The notes under the pieces are model-generated. The model was not told the origin of the DNA and ran no database searches. It saw nothing but the letters and a program-made list of their open reading frames with translations. This document shows positions 45,743 to 55,725 of a stretch of 64,000 bases of DNA, one piece after another. Within the stretch, counting starts at the first letter, position 1. Every line of letters starts with the position of its first letter. The translations under genes and the position numbers were made by a program. Source of the DNA: Aphanomyces cochlioides (Eukaryota > Oomycota > Saprolegniomycetes > Saprolegniales > Verrucalvaceae); NCBI GenBank assembly GCA_019828595.1, contig JAHQRK010000050.1, positions 59,794 to 123,793 of the forward strand, read 5' to 3'.

Positions 45743-46155
45743 ATTTCTTTATATGTTTCTTTATTTTTTTCAATACTTTTACTTTTTTTATTAAAAGTAT
45801 TTATTATTTCATTAACAATATTTTTTAAAAAATTTGTTTTTCTTTTTCGAGAAAAAAATAAAATATAATTTATAGAATTTTTAATTTGTTTTTCTTCATT
45901 CAAAAAAATTAAAAAATAACGATTTTTTTTTTTTCTTTTTTTTCTTTTACTTACTGGCACATTTATCAATTTTAATGTTGGTGATAAATTATCAATAGCT
46001 TTTATTAAAATAAAAATTGGTTTTTGTTTTGTTTTTTTTAATAAATTAATTAAAATATTATTATATAATTTTTCGGCAACAGTTTTTTTACCTTTTTTTA
46101 ATAACATTTTAATTAAAATATTTTTTATAAAATTATTTTGATTTTTTTGTACCAT
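45712..46155 (-). CDS. rps7: Ribosomal protein S7, copy B
   Basis: 147 residues as in 3793-4236, with SRKRKTN in place of SKKRKTN. It overlaps rps12 by 23 bases. Confidence 0.9.
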   Translation of the reverse strand: MVQKNQNNFIKNILIKMLLKKGKKTVAEKLYNNILINLLKKTKQKPIFILIKAIDNLSPTLKLINVPVSKRKKRKKKNRYFLIFLNEEKQIKNSINYILFFSRKRKTNFLKNIVNEIINTFNKKSKSIEKNKETYKEINKLRYNIKY

Positions 46156-46510
46156 ATTTTTGACTTGAAGTTTTGCGTGATGTTACACCTAATAAATCAT
46201 ATTTACCTCTAATTATATGATATTTAACACCTGGTAAATCTTGAACGCGACCTCCTTTAATTAATACAATTGAATGTTCTTGTAAATTATGACCTATTCC
46301 TGGTATATAACAAATAACAGAATAATTATTTGTTAATTTAACTTTTGCTACTTTTCTTAAAGCTGAATTAGGTTTTTTTGGAGTTTTAATATATACTTTT
46401 ATACAAACACCTTTTTTTTGAGGACACTTTTGAAGCGCAGGGCTTTTATTTATTTTTTTTTTTTTTAAACGTTTTTGTTTTTGTAAAAATAATTGATTAA
46501 TAGTTGACAT
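46133..46510 (-). CDS. rps12: Ribosomal protein S12, copy B
   Basis: 125 residues as in 3438-3815, differing near the C-terminus (KTSSQKYG here). S12 sequences usually have Arg-Ser-Lys-Tyr-Gly-type ends (RSKYG), so copy A may be the correct one. Confidence 0.95.
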   Translation of the reverse strand: MSTINQLFLQKQKRLKKKKINKSPALQKCPQKKGVCIKVYIKTPKKPNSALRKVAKVKLTNNYSVICYIPGIGHNLQEHSIVLIKGGRVQDLPGVKYHIIRGKYDLLGVTSRKTSSQKYGTKKSK

Positions 46511-46534
46511 AAATAATTAATAAAAATATTTAAT

Positions 46535-46606
46535 AGGTAATAACGGATTTGAACCGCTAACATTTTCGGTGTAAACGAAATACTCTGCCAATTGAGCTAA
46601 TTACCC
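46535..46606 (-). tRNA. trnV(tac): tRNA-Val (TAC), copy B
   Basis: Reverse copy of 3342-3413. Confidence 0.95.
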
Positions 46607-46628
46607 TTTTATTTATATTTATCAAAAT

Positions 46629-46701
46629 GGGCCTAAGTAGATTTGAACTACTGACTTTACACTTATCAGGCGTATACTCTAACCAACTGAGTTATAGGCC
46701 C
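46629..46701 (-). tRNA. trnI(gat): tRNA-Ile (GAT), copy B
   Basis: Reverse copy of 3247-3319. Confidence 0.95.
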
Positions 46702-46711
46702 TATATAAATT

Positions 46712-46787
46712 TTTAGAGTAAAAGGATTCGAACCTCTGATTTTCCATACCAAAAACGGATGCCTTACCAACTTGGCCATACTCTAAA
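46712..46787 (-). tRNA. trnQ(ttg): tRNA-Gln (TTG), copy B
   Basis: Reverse copy of 3161-3236. Confidence 0.92.
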
Positions 46788-46794
46788 ATAAAAT

Positions 46795-46867
46795 ATGCTT
46801 AGAAAGATTTGAACTTCCATCTAATAGATCCGCAATCTACGGCTTTATCCTATTAAGCTATAAGCAT
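46795..46867 (-). tRNA. trnR(gcg): tRNA-Arg (GCG), copy B
   Basis: Reverse copy of 3081-3153. Confidence 0.92.
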
Positions 46868-46874
46868 ATTAAAT

Positions 46875-47205
46875 TTAATTTTTTTTTATTTTCATTTTTA
46901 ATAAAATATTATGTGGTAAAATTTTTCTTAAAATAATTGAAAAATAAATTAAAGTATAAAAATTATTATTTAATACATAAAAATTTTTATTATAAAAATT
47001 ATAACTAAAATGTTCCATAGATTTTTTATTTACATGGGGTGATCGTAATACAGTATATATTTTTTTTTTTTTTTTGTTGTATATTTCCTTGTAATTTTAT
47101 ATTTTTATTTTTTAAAAATTGTTTGATTTTATATAAATATAAATATTTTATTTTCAAATTATTTATATTTTTTAAAGATTTAATTGTTATTTTTAATATA
47201 TACAT
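46875..47205 (-). CDS. rps10: Ribosomal protein S10, copy B (shift in A/T run)
   Basis: As 2737-3073. The run at about 47060-47075 is 16 bases and lacks the CAA seen after the run in copy A. The frame is broken here too. The RSPHVNKKSMEHF block and the C-terminus are unchanged. Confidence 0.85.
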
Positions 47206-47222
47206 ATGTTATTTTCAAATTT

Positions 47223-47295
47223 GTCTAGAGGTGGATTCGAACCACCGACATAAAGATTTTCAGTCTTTTACTCTAACCAACTGAGCTATCTAAAC
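47223..47295 (-). tRNA. trnF(gaa): tRNA-Phe (GAA), copy B
   Basis: Reverse copy of 2647-2719. Confidence 0.95.
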
Positions 47296-47306
47296 TTAAT
47301 TATAAA

Positions 47307-48797
47307 TTATATTAATAAATAAAAATAAAATTTATTTAAATTTATTAATATAATATTAGGATATATAAAAAAGAATAATAAAATTTGAGTATTAATTACT
47401 AAAATAATACTATTTAATTTCGAAATTTTATTTACAAATAATTTTTTAGATATTTTTTCAAAAAAAATAATTTTTATCATTCTTAAATAATAAAAAGAAC
47501 TTACAATACTTATTAATACACTAAAAAAAACTAATCCGAAATATTTAGCTTTAATAGCTGATATAAACAAAAATAATTTTGAAAAAAAACCGGCTAAAGG
47601 AGGTATACCCGACATTGAGAAAATATTTAGCACAATTATAAAAGCTAATATTTTATTAAATGTAAAAATATTTGATAAATCAGTTAAGTATTTAATTGGT
47701 TTATAATTAATATATAAAGATAGATAAGAAGTCCATAAATTTATGCTCATTATTATATAAATAATAATATATAATAAAATATATGGAACACTATCAAATA
47801 AATTAGAAGTAAATCCAATTAAAATAAAACCTACGTGACTAATTGAACTATAAGCTAATAATCTTTTTATTTTTCTTTGTTGTAATGAAGATAACGAACC
47901 TATTAACATTGATAATAAAGCAACAATATAAAAAATAATTTCAAAAAAAAAAGAAATATCAGCAAATATATCAAATATAAATCTGATTAATAAGCCTATA
48001 AAAGCTATTTTTGGAACAATAGCAAAAAAAGCTGTAACATTATTTGGTGCACCTTCATATACATCCGGTAACCAAAAATGAAAAGGAGCTGCACCTATTT
48101 TAAAAAAAATACCTGCTAAAATAAATAAAAATCCAGTTATTAAACCAATTATTAAATTTATATTATTAACATAATAAATATTAGATAAAATTAAAAAAAT
48201 ATTACCAAAATTTAAAGTACCAAATACACCGTAAATAATTGAAATACCAAATAAAATAAAACTAGAAGCAATTGACCCTAAAATAAAATATTTTAACGCA
48301 GCTTCAATTGATAAAGGAGATTTTTTTTTTAAAGCGGTTAAAATATAAAAAGATAAACTTTGTAACTCAATAGCTAAGTACAATGTTATAAAATTAAATG
48401 AAGAAACTAATAACATTAATCCTAATAAAGAAATTAGTATTAAAATATTTATTTCAAAAGAAAAAATTTTTTGTTTGATAATATAATCAGTTTGTATTAT
48501 CAAACAAAAAATAGTACATAAAACTAAAATAAATTTAATAAATTGTGTTAAATTATCCACATAAAGTGTACCATTCATTAATGTATTTGAAGTATTATGT
48601 ATATTAAAAATTAATAATAAAGTAATTAATAATAAAAAAATTGTTAAATTATTTACTATTTTTGTTACTAATATTTTTTTATTATTTATATTTTTATAAA
48701 AAGTACCAAATAATAAAAAAATTAAAATTATTAAAGTTATAAAAAATTCAGGAATTAGAAATAAAAAATTATTATAAAAAATTTCTTGTAAAATCAT
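47307..48797 (-). CDS. nad2: NADH dehydrogenase subunit 2, copy B (intact)
   Basis: Complete 496-residue frame. It shows FITLYLAIELQSLSFYIL where copy A has four extra bases, and SSLQQRKIKRLLAYSSISHV, the family's second signature. PFHFWLPDVYEGAPNNVTAF is near residues 243-262. This is the copy to use for the protein. Confidence 0.97.
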   Translation of the reverse strand: MILQEIFYNNFLFLIPEFFITLIILIFLLFGTFYKNINNKKILVTKIVNNLTIFLLLITLLLIFNIHNTSNTLMNGTLYVDNLTQFIKFILVLCTIFCLIIQTDYIIKQKIFSFEINILILISLLGLMLLVSSFNFITLYLAIELQSLSFYILTALKKKSPLSIEAALKYFILGSIASSFILFGISIIYGVFGTLNFGNIFLILSNIYYVNNINLIIGLITGFLFILAGIFFKIGAAPFHFWLPDVYEGAPNNVTAFFAIVPKIAFIGLLIRFIFDIFADISFFFEIIFYIVALLSMLIGSLSSLQQRKIKRLLAYSSISHVGFILIGFTSNLFDSVPYILLYIIIYIIMSINLWTSYLSLYINYKPIKYLTDLSNIFTFNKILAFIIVLNIFSMSGIPPLAGFFSKLFLFISAIKAKYFGLVFFSVLISIVSSFYYLRMIKIIFFEKISKKLFVNKISKLNSIILVINTQILLFFFIYPNIILINLNKFYFYLLI

Positions 48798-48996
48798 GTA
48801 TGTATTATTATTATTTATATTCTATATTATATTATTATTAAAATATATAGAATTTTTCTATATAAAATAATTTTTTTTTAAAAATTAATCTTAATTATTC
48901 TATAATATAAATTAAAATTATGTCGATATTTATTCCCTAAATATTATATTGGAAATACCTATTTTTAAATAGGGTCCATAAATTTAATTAAAATAA

Positions 48997-49774
48997 TTAA
49001 TTTTTTTTTAAATATTCATCAACTAATTTTAAATTTAATTCAAAAGGATATTTAATTTCATTAAATAAAGGTTTTCTTAAAAAAATACAAATATTTAATT
49101 TATTATTAATTTCAATATAATTTATTTTATTTTTTCTTATTTTTTTTAATAAAATAATACTATTTTTTTTAATTTTTTTTTTTCAATATAATAATATTTT
49201 TTTGAAATTTTAAAATTATTTAATGAAATTATATCACCCCTATTTAAAATAAAATTAGATGAATTAATTATTTTATTATTAACTTTAATTTTTCCATGAT
49301 TTATTATTTGTTTTGCTTCAAAAATAGTTTTAGCTATTTTTGATCTATAAACAACCATATCTAATCTACTTTCTAATAAAATTATAAATTTTTGAATAAT
49401 ATTATTATTATTTTTTTTAGATTTTAATTCTTTAAATTGATTTTTTAATTGATATTCTGGAATACATCCATAAAAATTTTTAAATTGTTGTTTTGCAAAT
49501 AATCTTTCTTTATATAATTTTTTTTTTGGAGGTTTTTTAGTTTTTGATAATTTTTTTAAAATTTTTTTATATTCAAAAGGTTTTTTTAATGCTTTTGCAA
49601 GATTTTTAAAAATTTTTAATTTTCTTATTAAATTTGTTTTATTTTTTCACTCCAAAATATATTTTTTTTAAATAAAATCCATTTTTTTTTGTTTAATTTA
49701 TCTATATTCAAATTTGCATGAATATGTTTATTATTTTGAAAACAAATTTTGTTACGAGGTCTTAATTTATTCAT
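48997..49774 (-). CDS. rps4: Ribosomal protein S4, copy B (shifts)
   Basis: As 166-942 but one base longer, with breaks in A/T runs (near 49178-49192 and 49645). Only 49146-49358 reads as a long open piece. Copy A is open. Confidence 0.9.
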
Positions 49775-50367
49775 TAATTATTATTATTAAGTGTTTTTTT
49801 TATCAAATAAATTAAAAAAAATAATGATTTTAAATTTTTAGTATTTGAGAAAATAGGATAATTTATATTATTTATGTTAGAATTTGTATTAATTAAAGCT
49901 ATTATAGGTATTTTTTTATGATTAAATTCAGTAAATAAATAATGTTCTTTATTATGTGATTTTAAAATAATAACTAATTTAATTTGTTTTTTTTTAAAGA
50001 AATTAGATATTGTTTTATTAGTTAATAAACCATTAATCCATTTTTTATTATATAATAATATATTTGGATTATTATTAATAAATTGTTTTTTATTTAATAA
50101 AAATTTAATATCAAATGAATTTCCTATTATTAATATATTTTTTTTTTTTTTTAAATAATATTTTATCAAAAATAACGATTTTTGTATATAAAAAATAGTT
50201 GATTTTAAATTTATAATAGAAAAATTATGTCGAATACCATAAATAAAATTAAAATTTTTTTTTTTAATTTTATTTATAGATTCACCATAAAAATTTTTAG
50301 ATTTAAATAAAGAATTTAGTAAAAATTCTTTTTGTATTTTTTTTAATTTTAGTTTTTTATTAATCAT
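49774..50367 (-). CDS. rps2: Ribosomal protein S2
   Basis: Complete S2 of 197 residues. The family blocks are the N-terminal YGIRHNFSIINLKSTIFYIQ (the 'R.g.hiIdl..T' region), NPNILLYNKKWINGLLTN, the KLVIILKSHNKEHYLFTEFN segment and IPIIALINTNSN. It ends one base into the rps4 ATG. It lies 4 bases after rpl6. The inverted repeat border is within or beyond this gene, because its last 166 bases are also at position 1. Confidence 0.88.
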   Translation of the reverse strand: MINKKLKLKKIQKEFLLNSLFKSKNFYGESINKIKKKNFNFIYGIRHNFSIINLKSTIFYIQKSLFLIKYYLKKKKNILIIGNSFDIKFLLNKKQFINNNPNILLYNKKWINGLLTNKTISNFFKKKQIKLVIILKSHNKEHYLFTEFNHKKIPIIALINTNSNINNINYPIFSNTKNLKSLFFLIYLIKKTLNNNN

Positions 50368-50371
50368 TTTT

Positions 50372-50983
50372 TTATTTTTTACTTTTTTTTCCTTCTTTTT
50401 GAATAATTACTTCATTTTTTAATAATAAACCTTTACCTTTATAAGGCTCAGGTTTTTTAAAACTTTTTATATGATGAACATATTTTGTTAAAAAAATCCA
50501 ATCATTACTACTAAAAATTATTTTATTTGTTTGATTTATTACTTTAATATTTTCAGGTATAATTATATTTATATTATGACTATATCCTAATTTTAAAATT
50601 AATATATTTTTTTCAATAAAAGTTTTAAAACCTAAACCTTTTAAAAATAAGTTTAATTTAAATCCTTGTAATACTCCTTTTATTTTTAATTTTATTAAAG
50701 AATTATACAAATTTAAAAAACTTTTTTTTTTTTGTTTTAAATAATTATTATTAAAATTTAATAAAATATTTTTATTTTTTATAAATAAATATATAGATTT
50801 CATAATATTTATATCAACAATTCCCAAAGGACCTTTAATTTTTAAATTATTATTTTTTAATATTAAATTTATATTTTTTGGTATTTTAATTTTTTTATGA
50901 ACATTAAAAATATTTAAAATACCTAAAGAACTTTTTAAAAATACTGATTGTTTTTTTTTTATTTTTTTTAATATTTTTACCAT
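50372..50983 (-). CDS. rpl6: Ribosomal protein L6
   Basis: Large-subunit protein L6, 203 residues. It has two alpha/beta repeats. The first holds KIKGPLGIVDI near residue 48. The second has GFKTFIEKNILILKLGYSHN and ends with the signature KKPEPYKGKGLL near 183-194. It follows rps8 in the bacterial spc order (rps14-rps8-rpl6). Confidence 0.92.
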   Translation of the reverse strand: MVKILKKIKKKQSVFLKSSLGILNIFNVHKKIKIPKNINLILKNNNLKIKGPLGIVDINIMKSIYLFIKNKNILLNFNNNYLKQKKKSFLNLYNSLIKLKIKGVLQGFKLNLFLKGLGFKTFIEKNILILKLGYSHNINIIIPENIKVINQTNKIIFSSNDWIFLTKYVHHIKSFKKPEPYKGKGLLLKNEVIIQKEGKKSKK

Positions 50984-50999
50984 TTTTATTTAATTTTTA

Positions 51000-51389
51000 T
51001 TAATAAATATTACATATTAATTCACCACCTATGTTAAATTTTTTTGCTTCCAAATCAGTAATAATACCATATGAACTTGATAAAAGAAATAAACCTTTTT
51101 TATTTATTTTAAATAAATCTTTATTTTTAACATATATACGTTTACTTGGCTTTGAAATTCTTTTAATTTGACAAATTACTGATTGATTATTTTTATATTT
51201 AAAATAAATATTTATAATATTTTGATTTTTTTTATCAAAAGTATAACTTTTAATAATACCTTCTCGAAGAAATATATTTAAAATTTTAATAATTTGTTTA
51301 GATTTATGTTGAGTTGTTTTATTTTTTTTTGCTAAATAACCATTTTTTATTTTTGAAAAAAAATTTGAAAGAGTATCTGTAATTATCAT
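51000..51389 (-). CDS. rps8: Ribosomal protein S8
   Basis: 129-residue S8 that binds the central domain of small-subunit rRNA. It starts MIITDTLSNFFSKIKNGYLA, typical of S8, and ends in the family signature with SSYGIITDLEAKK and GGELICNIY. It lies 5 bases after rps14. Confidence 0.93.
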   Translation of the reverse strand: MIITDTLSNFFSKIKNGYLAKKNKTTQHKSKQIIKILNIFLREGIIKSYTFDKKNQNIINIYFKYKNNQSVICQIKRISKPSKRIYVKNKDLFKINKKGLFLLSSSYGIITDLEAKKFNIGGELICNIY

Positions 51390-51394
51390 TATTT

Positions 51395-51694
51395 TTATCT
51401 ATTAAATTTAGCTATACCCGGTAAAAAACCTGATGATGCTAATTTACGTAATTGTAATCTAGAAATTTTAAAAAATCTATAAATACTTTTAGATCTACCT
51501 GTTAATAAACAAATATTTTTTATTCGGGTTAACGAGGAATTTCTTGTAAAATTAAACCATTTTTGTTCAATTTTCCATCTAATATTTTTTTTTAAATTAA
51601 AATTATTTGATATTGTTTTAATAACTAATCTTTGTTTTTCTAAATTTTTAAATAATAATCTTTGTTTTATATTTTTTTTTATTTTTTTTTGCAT
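51395..51694 (-). CDS. rps14: Ribosomal protein S14
   Basis: 99-residue S14 of the long, zinc-free type. It has RNSSLTRIKNICLLTGR and the C-terminal LRKLASSGFLPGIAKFNR, which are diagnostic. First gene after trnA in the minus-strand run rps14-rps8-rpl6-rps2-rps4. Confidence 0.95.
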   Translation of the reverse strand: MQKKIKKNIKQRLLFKNLEKQRLVIKTISNNFNLKKNIRWKIEQKWFNFTRNSSLTRIKNICLLTGRSKSIYRFFKISRLQLRKLASSGFLPGIAKFNR

Positions 51695-51731
51695 ATTAAA
51701 TTAATATTATTTATTTATTATTATATTTTTT

Positions 51732-51803
51732 GGAGATAATCGGACTCGAACCGATAACAGTATACTTGCAAAACATATATTCTACCAATTGAATTATATC
51801 CCC
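51732..51803 (-). tRNA. trnA(tgc): tRNA-Ala (TGC)
   Basis: In sense: acceptor GGGGATA/TATCTCC, D-arm ATTCAATTGGTAGAAT, anticodon loop TTTGCAA (TGC), and T-arm ATCGGTTCGAGTCCGAT. Confidence 0.93.
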
Positions 51804-51813
51804 TAATAATTAT

Positions 51814-51886
51814 AAATGTATTGGGACTTGAACCCAAGACCATCGGATTAAAAGTCCGGTGCTCTAACCAACTGAGCTATACATTT
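51814..51886 (-). tRNA. trnK(ttt): tRNA-Lys (TTT)
   Basis: In sense: acceptor AAATGTA/TACATTT, D-arm GCTCAGTTGGTTAGAGC, anticodon stem CGGAC/CCGA with loop TTTTAAT (TTT), and T-arm TGGGTTCAAGTCCCA. It should be heavily used, given the many AAA codons. Confidence 0.94.
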
Positions 51887-51900
51887 TTATAAAAAATTTA

Positions 51901-52298
51901 TTAATATTTTATATTTAATAAATATTTTTTAGATATAACAAATTTTTTATTAAATAAATTTTTTAATTTTTCAATATATACTAATTTAATTAAAGAATTT
52001 TTAATTAAGTAATTATTTTTATAAATATTATAATTAAGAATATTTTTAGTTATTGTAAATTCATAATAATTACAAAAATTTTTAAATAATTCAGTATAAG
52101 ATAATTTTTTATTTTTTATTTCTAATTGTAATAATTTTTTATTATTTATTTTAGTTGTAAGAAATTTTTTTCTAAATTTAATATTAAAAGCTATTTTAGG
52201 TAAAAAATAATATGAAATAAAATAATAAAAATTAAAAAAAAAAAAAAAAAAAAAAAAATTACTTGATTAAAAAAAGAAAATTGATCAAATTGTGGCAT
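51901..52298 (-). CDS. atp8: ATP synthase subunit 8 (shift in A/T run)
   Basis: Membrane subunit of ATP synthase (YMF19 type). ATG at 52298 gives MPQFDQFSFFNQVIFF, the family hallmark. A run of 24 A on the plus strand (52235-52258) then breaks the frame. After it FYYFISYYFLPKIAFNIKFR continues in another register, followed by a lysine-rich tail ending SKKYLLNIKY and TAA at 51903-51901. About 132 residues. No single frame spans it, so it is easy to miss. Confidence 0.85.
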
Positions 52299-52376
52299 AA
52301 TAGTATATTATATATTATTATATATAACTTATTATTTATTTTTCAATAAATATTTTTGAATATTTTTTAAAAAAAT

Positions 52377-53171
52377 TTAAATTATATAAATTATAATTTT
52401 TTTTTTTATTTTATAATTTTTTTTTATTTTATTGAAATCAAAAACATACGCTTTTCTAGAAAAATTAAATTTTAAATTTTTTGTTTTTAAAATATTTATT
52501 TTAAAATTTTTAATATTTTTTCTAAATTTTTTAAAAAGATATTTTAATCGAGTTTTTTTTACATATCTTTTTTTTTTAGATAAAAATTTTTAATAAAAGA
52601 TAAATTTTTTTCTTTTTTATATAATTCATAAGATTTTAATTGTTGTATTAAAGGTAAAAAAGAAACAATTAGAAATTTTATTTTTTTCTTCTTTTTTTAT
52701 TTATTTTAAAATTTTTATATTTTATAATGCGCCCTTTAATATATGGATAAAAATTTCGTATTTTTCTATAAAAAATTTCTTTATTTTTATTAGTTTTTAT
52801 ATAAAATTTTTTAATTTTATATTTTTTTAATTTTTTAAATAATAAAGATGTATATAAATTTAAAATAAAATAAGTAATAAAATTAAAATTTATTAATAAA
52901 TCTTTTTCATTTTTATTTTTAGTTATTATATATAATAAATTTTTATTATTATAATTAAAATTATTTAAATTTATTTTTTCAGGAAATAAATTTTCCTTAG
53001 AATTTAAATTTAATAAATAAAAATTTTTTAAATTTAATATATAAGTATCTTTTAATATTATTTTTTTTTTTTTTTTTTAATTTATTTAAAAAATTTAAAT
53101 TTTTTAAATAAATTGAATAATTATCAAAATTGTTGGTAGTTAATATATATTTTTTTTTTTAATATTTGCAT
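52377..53171 (-). CDS. Unassigned lysine-rich ORF (several shifts), about 260 codons
   Basis: Not recognised. From ATG 53171 (MQILKKK, then TTNNFDNYSIYLKNLNFLN) to TAA at 52379-52377. The reading passes several A/T runs (53146-53160, 53062-53079, 52680-52695, 52560-52595) where the register must change. Long readable stretches are NLYTSLLFKKLKKYKIKKFY, EIFYRKIRNFYPYIKGRIIK and SRKAYVFDFNKIKKNYK. The very basic composition and its place next to atp8 and the ribosomal genes suggest a diverged ribosomal protein, which is a guess. It could also be the counterpart of an unnamed ymf ORF in related genomes. Confidence 0.45.
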
Positions 53172-53189
53172 AATATCTTTAGAAGAAAT

Positions 53190-53262
53190 AGGCTTAGTAG
53201 GATTTGAACCTACAACTCTACCGTTATGAGCGGTATGCTCTAACCAATTAAACTATAAGCCC
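53190..53262 (-). tRNA. tRNA with CAT anticodon (Met or lysidine-modified Ile)
   Basis: In sense: acceptor GGGCTTA/TAAGCCT, D-arm AGTTTAATTGGTTAGAGC, anticodon stem ACCG/CGGT with loop CTCATAA (CAT), and T-arm GTAGGTTCAAATCCTAC. Three CAT tRNAs are present, and in bacteria-like systems one of them is tRNA-Ile(CAU) reading ATA. The G1 and GC-rich anticodon stem here suit that role, but this is inference. Confidence 0.88.
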
Positions 53263-53284
53263 TTTTCTTTTTATAACTATTATT

Positions 53285-53689
53285 TTATTTATAAATAAAT
53301 TTAGTTGGAATAGGCAATTTATTTGCTCCCGCTTGGAAAACTTTTTTAGCATTTTCAAATGAAATACCACTTATTTCAAATAATATTTGACCACTTTTAA
53401 CCTTTGAAACCCAAAAAGAAATTGTACCTTTCCCTTTACCCATTCTATTTTCATTGGGCTTAGAACTAACGGGTGTATCAGGAAAAATTCGAATCCATAA
53501 ATAACCTAAACGTTTCATTTTACGAACTATAGCTCTCCTAGTTGCTTCAATTTGTTTTGAAGTAATTCTTTTTTCTTTTAAAGCTTTTAAAGCATATTTA
53601 CCATAAATTATTTTACTACCTCTAATTGTTTTGCCTTTAAGAATACCTTTAAATTGTTTTTTGTATTTTGTTTTGTTTGGAAATAACAT
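53285..53689 (-). CDS. rpl16: Ribosomal protein L16
   Basis: Large-subunit protein L16 near the A-site tRNA, 134 residues, normal length. It has MLFPNKTKYKKQFKG at the start, RKMKRLGYLWIRIFPDTPVS in the middle, the signature ENRMGKGKGTISFW near 83-96, and the FEISGISFENAKKVF helix. It follows rps3, as in the S10 operon. Confidence 0.97.
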   Translation of the reverse strand: MLFPNKTKYKKQFKGILKGKTIRGSKIIYGKYALKALKEKRITSKQIEATRRAIVRKMKRLGYLWIRIFPDTPVSSKPNENRMGKGKGTISFWVSKVKSGQILFEISGISFENAKKVFQAGANKLPIPTKFIYK

Positions 53690-53717
53690 AATAAATTTTT
53701 ATTTTTATAAAAAATTA

Positions 53718-54593
53718 TTAAAAAAGTCTTCGATAATAATTTTTTATAAATTTTCGTTTTTTATTTTTAAAAATTGAAAATTTATCTGTTTTATCAAAAA
53801 CTCCATTAATTTTTTTATTTTTAAATAATTTTTTTTTTTTTATATTTTTTAAATAAAACCATATTTTAATACTACAGACTCCAGATTTAGTTATAAATTC
53901 ATCAAAAGTATATTGTACATTTTTTTTTAAAGTACTTAAAGGTATTTGACCTTCTTGATAAATAAATTTTCTTTTACGTTTAGATTTATTTAATCTACCT
54001 TTTACTTGTAATTTATAACCTAAAATTTTTGGATTCATTTTATAAAATTCTTTCAAAATTTTATTTATAAAATTTAAATAACCTTTATGTATTTTTTTTT
54101 TTTTTATAGTTCTACAAATATATTTTGAAATCATATTCATTTTACCTATACTAAAAGCTATTTGACAAATACCTAAAAATTTTAATAATTTTTTATTTTT
54201 TTTTCTTTTTTTTTTTAAATATTTAATTAAAATACGTAAATTTTTTTGATATTTATTTAATTTAAAATGAGTTTTTAATATAAATATTTTAATATTATAT
54301 TGATTTTTAAAAAAAGAATTTAAATAATGTAAAATTTTAATTTTTTTTTTAAAAATTTCTCTTTTAAAATAATTATTTACAAAAATATAAATATATAAAT
54401 TTTTTGAAATTTTATTTATTTTGATTTGTGATATAGCTTTTTTTTTATTATTAAAAAGAATTTCTATATATTTTCTTACTTCTAAATCAAAATGTAATAT
54501 TTCAGAATAATTTTTTTTATTTGTTATCCATTGAGAATGCCAATTTTTTTTATTTTTTAATCTTAAACTAATTGGTAAAATTTTTTGACCCAT
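53718..54593 (-). CDS. rps3: Ribosomal protein S3
   Basis: Small-subunit S3 of 291 residues. It starts MGQKILPISLRL, the universal start (related to G-Q-K-x-x-P). The C-terminal S3 domain includes LGYKLQVKGRLNKSKRKRKF, IPLSTLKKNVQYTFDEF and GVCSIKIWFYL. The central part is lysine-rich and diverged. It begins one base after the rps19 stop. Confidence 0.93.
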   Translation of the reverse strand: MGQKILPISLRLKNKKNWHSQWITNKKNYSEILHFDLEVRKYIEILFNNKKKAISQIKINKISKNLYIYIFVNNYFKREIFKKKIKILHYLNSFFKNQYNIKIFILKTHFKLNKYQKNLRILIKYLKKKRKKNKKLLKFLGICQIAFSIGKMNMISKYICRTIKKKKIHKGYLNFINKILKEFYKMNPKILGYKLQVKGRLNKSKRKRKFIYQEGQIPLSTLKKNVQYTFDEFITKSGVCSIKIWFYLKNIKKKKLFKNKKINGVFDKTDKFSIFKNKKRKFIKNYYRRLF

Positions 54594-54842
54594 TTATTTT
54601 TTTTTTTTTTGTTTTTTATATATATATCTTTTTCTAGTATTAATAAATTCACCAAATTTATAACCAATCATATCTTTTAATATTTTAATTTTTATAAAAT
54701 CTTTTCCATTATAAATATTAAAAATACAATCTATATCTTTAGGCATTATAACTAAATTTTTATTAAAAATTTTTATCCATTTTTTTTTATTGTTTTTTAA
54801 ATTATATCTAAAAAAAGGAGATTTTTTACTATTTCTTGACAT
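54594..54842 (-). CDS. rps19: Ribosomal protein S19
   Basis: 82-residue S19, normal length. It begins [15 protein letters not shown], with [20 protein letters not shown] and [22 protein letters not shown], matching the S19 core where the 'G.k....i...MvGhklGEF' block is diagnostic. It overlaps the 3' end of rpl2 by 14 bases. Confidence 0.93.
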   Translation of the reverse strand: MSRNSKKSPFFRYNLKNNKKKWIKIFNKNLVIMPKDIDCIFNIYNGKDFIKIKILKDMIGYKFGEFINTRKRYIYKKQKKKK

Positions 54843-55683
54843 TTTTTTTTTTTCTAAACTCTAAAATAAATTGATTTTTTTTTTTTTTTTTTTTTGAACG
54901 AGTAGGTTTACCTTTTGTTATTTTACCTTGAGGAGATACAGAAGGTCTACCTCCACTAGTTTTACCTTCACCACCACCATGAGGGTGATCTACTGGATTC
55001 ATAGCTACACCTCTAACATGAGGTCGTCTATTTAACCAACGGTTTCGTCCCGCTTTACCTAATTTTATTTTTTTATGATTAATATTTGAAACAATACCCA
55101 AAGTGGCATAACAATTTAATAAAATTAAACGTAATTCTCCAGAATTTAAACGTATTTTTGCATAATTATTATCTGTTTTTTGTAATAATTGAGCTGAAGT
55201 ACCCGCACTCCTAATTAATTTTCCATCCGAATTTGGTTTTAAATTTATATTATGTACAATACTTCCTATAGGTAAATTAGCAAGTGGTAAAGCATTACCT
55301 ATTTTTAATTCAGCTTTTGAACCGCTTTCTATAAAATCATTTTCTTTTAAACCTTCTGGTGCTAATATATAAAAATATCTGAATTCTTTTTTATCAAAAA
55401 TTTTAGCAATATTTGCTGATCTATTAGGGTCATAGGTAATAGCACTAACTTGTCCATTAGTATTTGTTCTATTGAATTCAATTTTACGGTATAAACGTTT
55501 ATGACCACCTCCTCTATGTCTCACCGTAATTTTTCCTTGGTTATTTCTACCATTTGCTCTTTTAAAACCTTTTATTAATTTATAACCTCTTTCTTTAATA
55601 TTTAATTTTTTACTAAATTTATTTATAAATAAAACTGTTTGACGTTGTGAAGGAGTTATTGGTTTTATTATTTTTTGTATCAT
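54829..55683 (-). CDS. rpl2: Ribosomal protein L2
   Basis: Peptidyl-transferase-region protein L2, 284 residues. It has [20 protein letters not shown] near residues 46-65 and the highly conserved [19 protein letters not shown] near 236-254, which contains the His needed for activity in bacterial L2. The tail goes through a K/F run (plus-strand T run 54878-54894) whose length is uncertain, so the last 20 residues may be wrong. Confidence 0.96.
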   Translation of the reverse strand: MIQKIIKPITPSQRQTVLFINKFSKKLNIKERGYKLIKGFKRANGRNNQGKITVRHRGGGHKRLYRKIEFNRTNTNGQVSAITYDPNRSANIAKIFDKKEFRYFYILAPEGLKENDFIESGSKAELKIGNALPLANLPIGSIVHNINLKPNSDGKLIRSAGTSAQLLQKTDNNYAKIRLNSGELRLILLNCYATLGIVSNINHKKIKLGKAGRNRWLNRRPHVRGVAMNPVDHPHGGGEGKTSGGRPSVSPQGKITKGKPTRSKKKKKKNQFILEFRKKKNVKK

Positions 55684-55725
55684 TTTTTTTTTTTTTATTA
55701 TTATATATAGATAAAAAATTTATTT

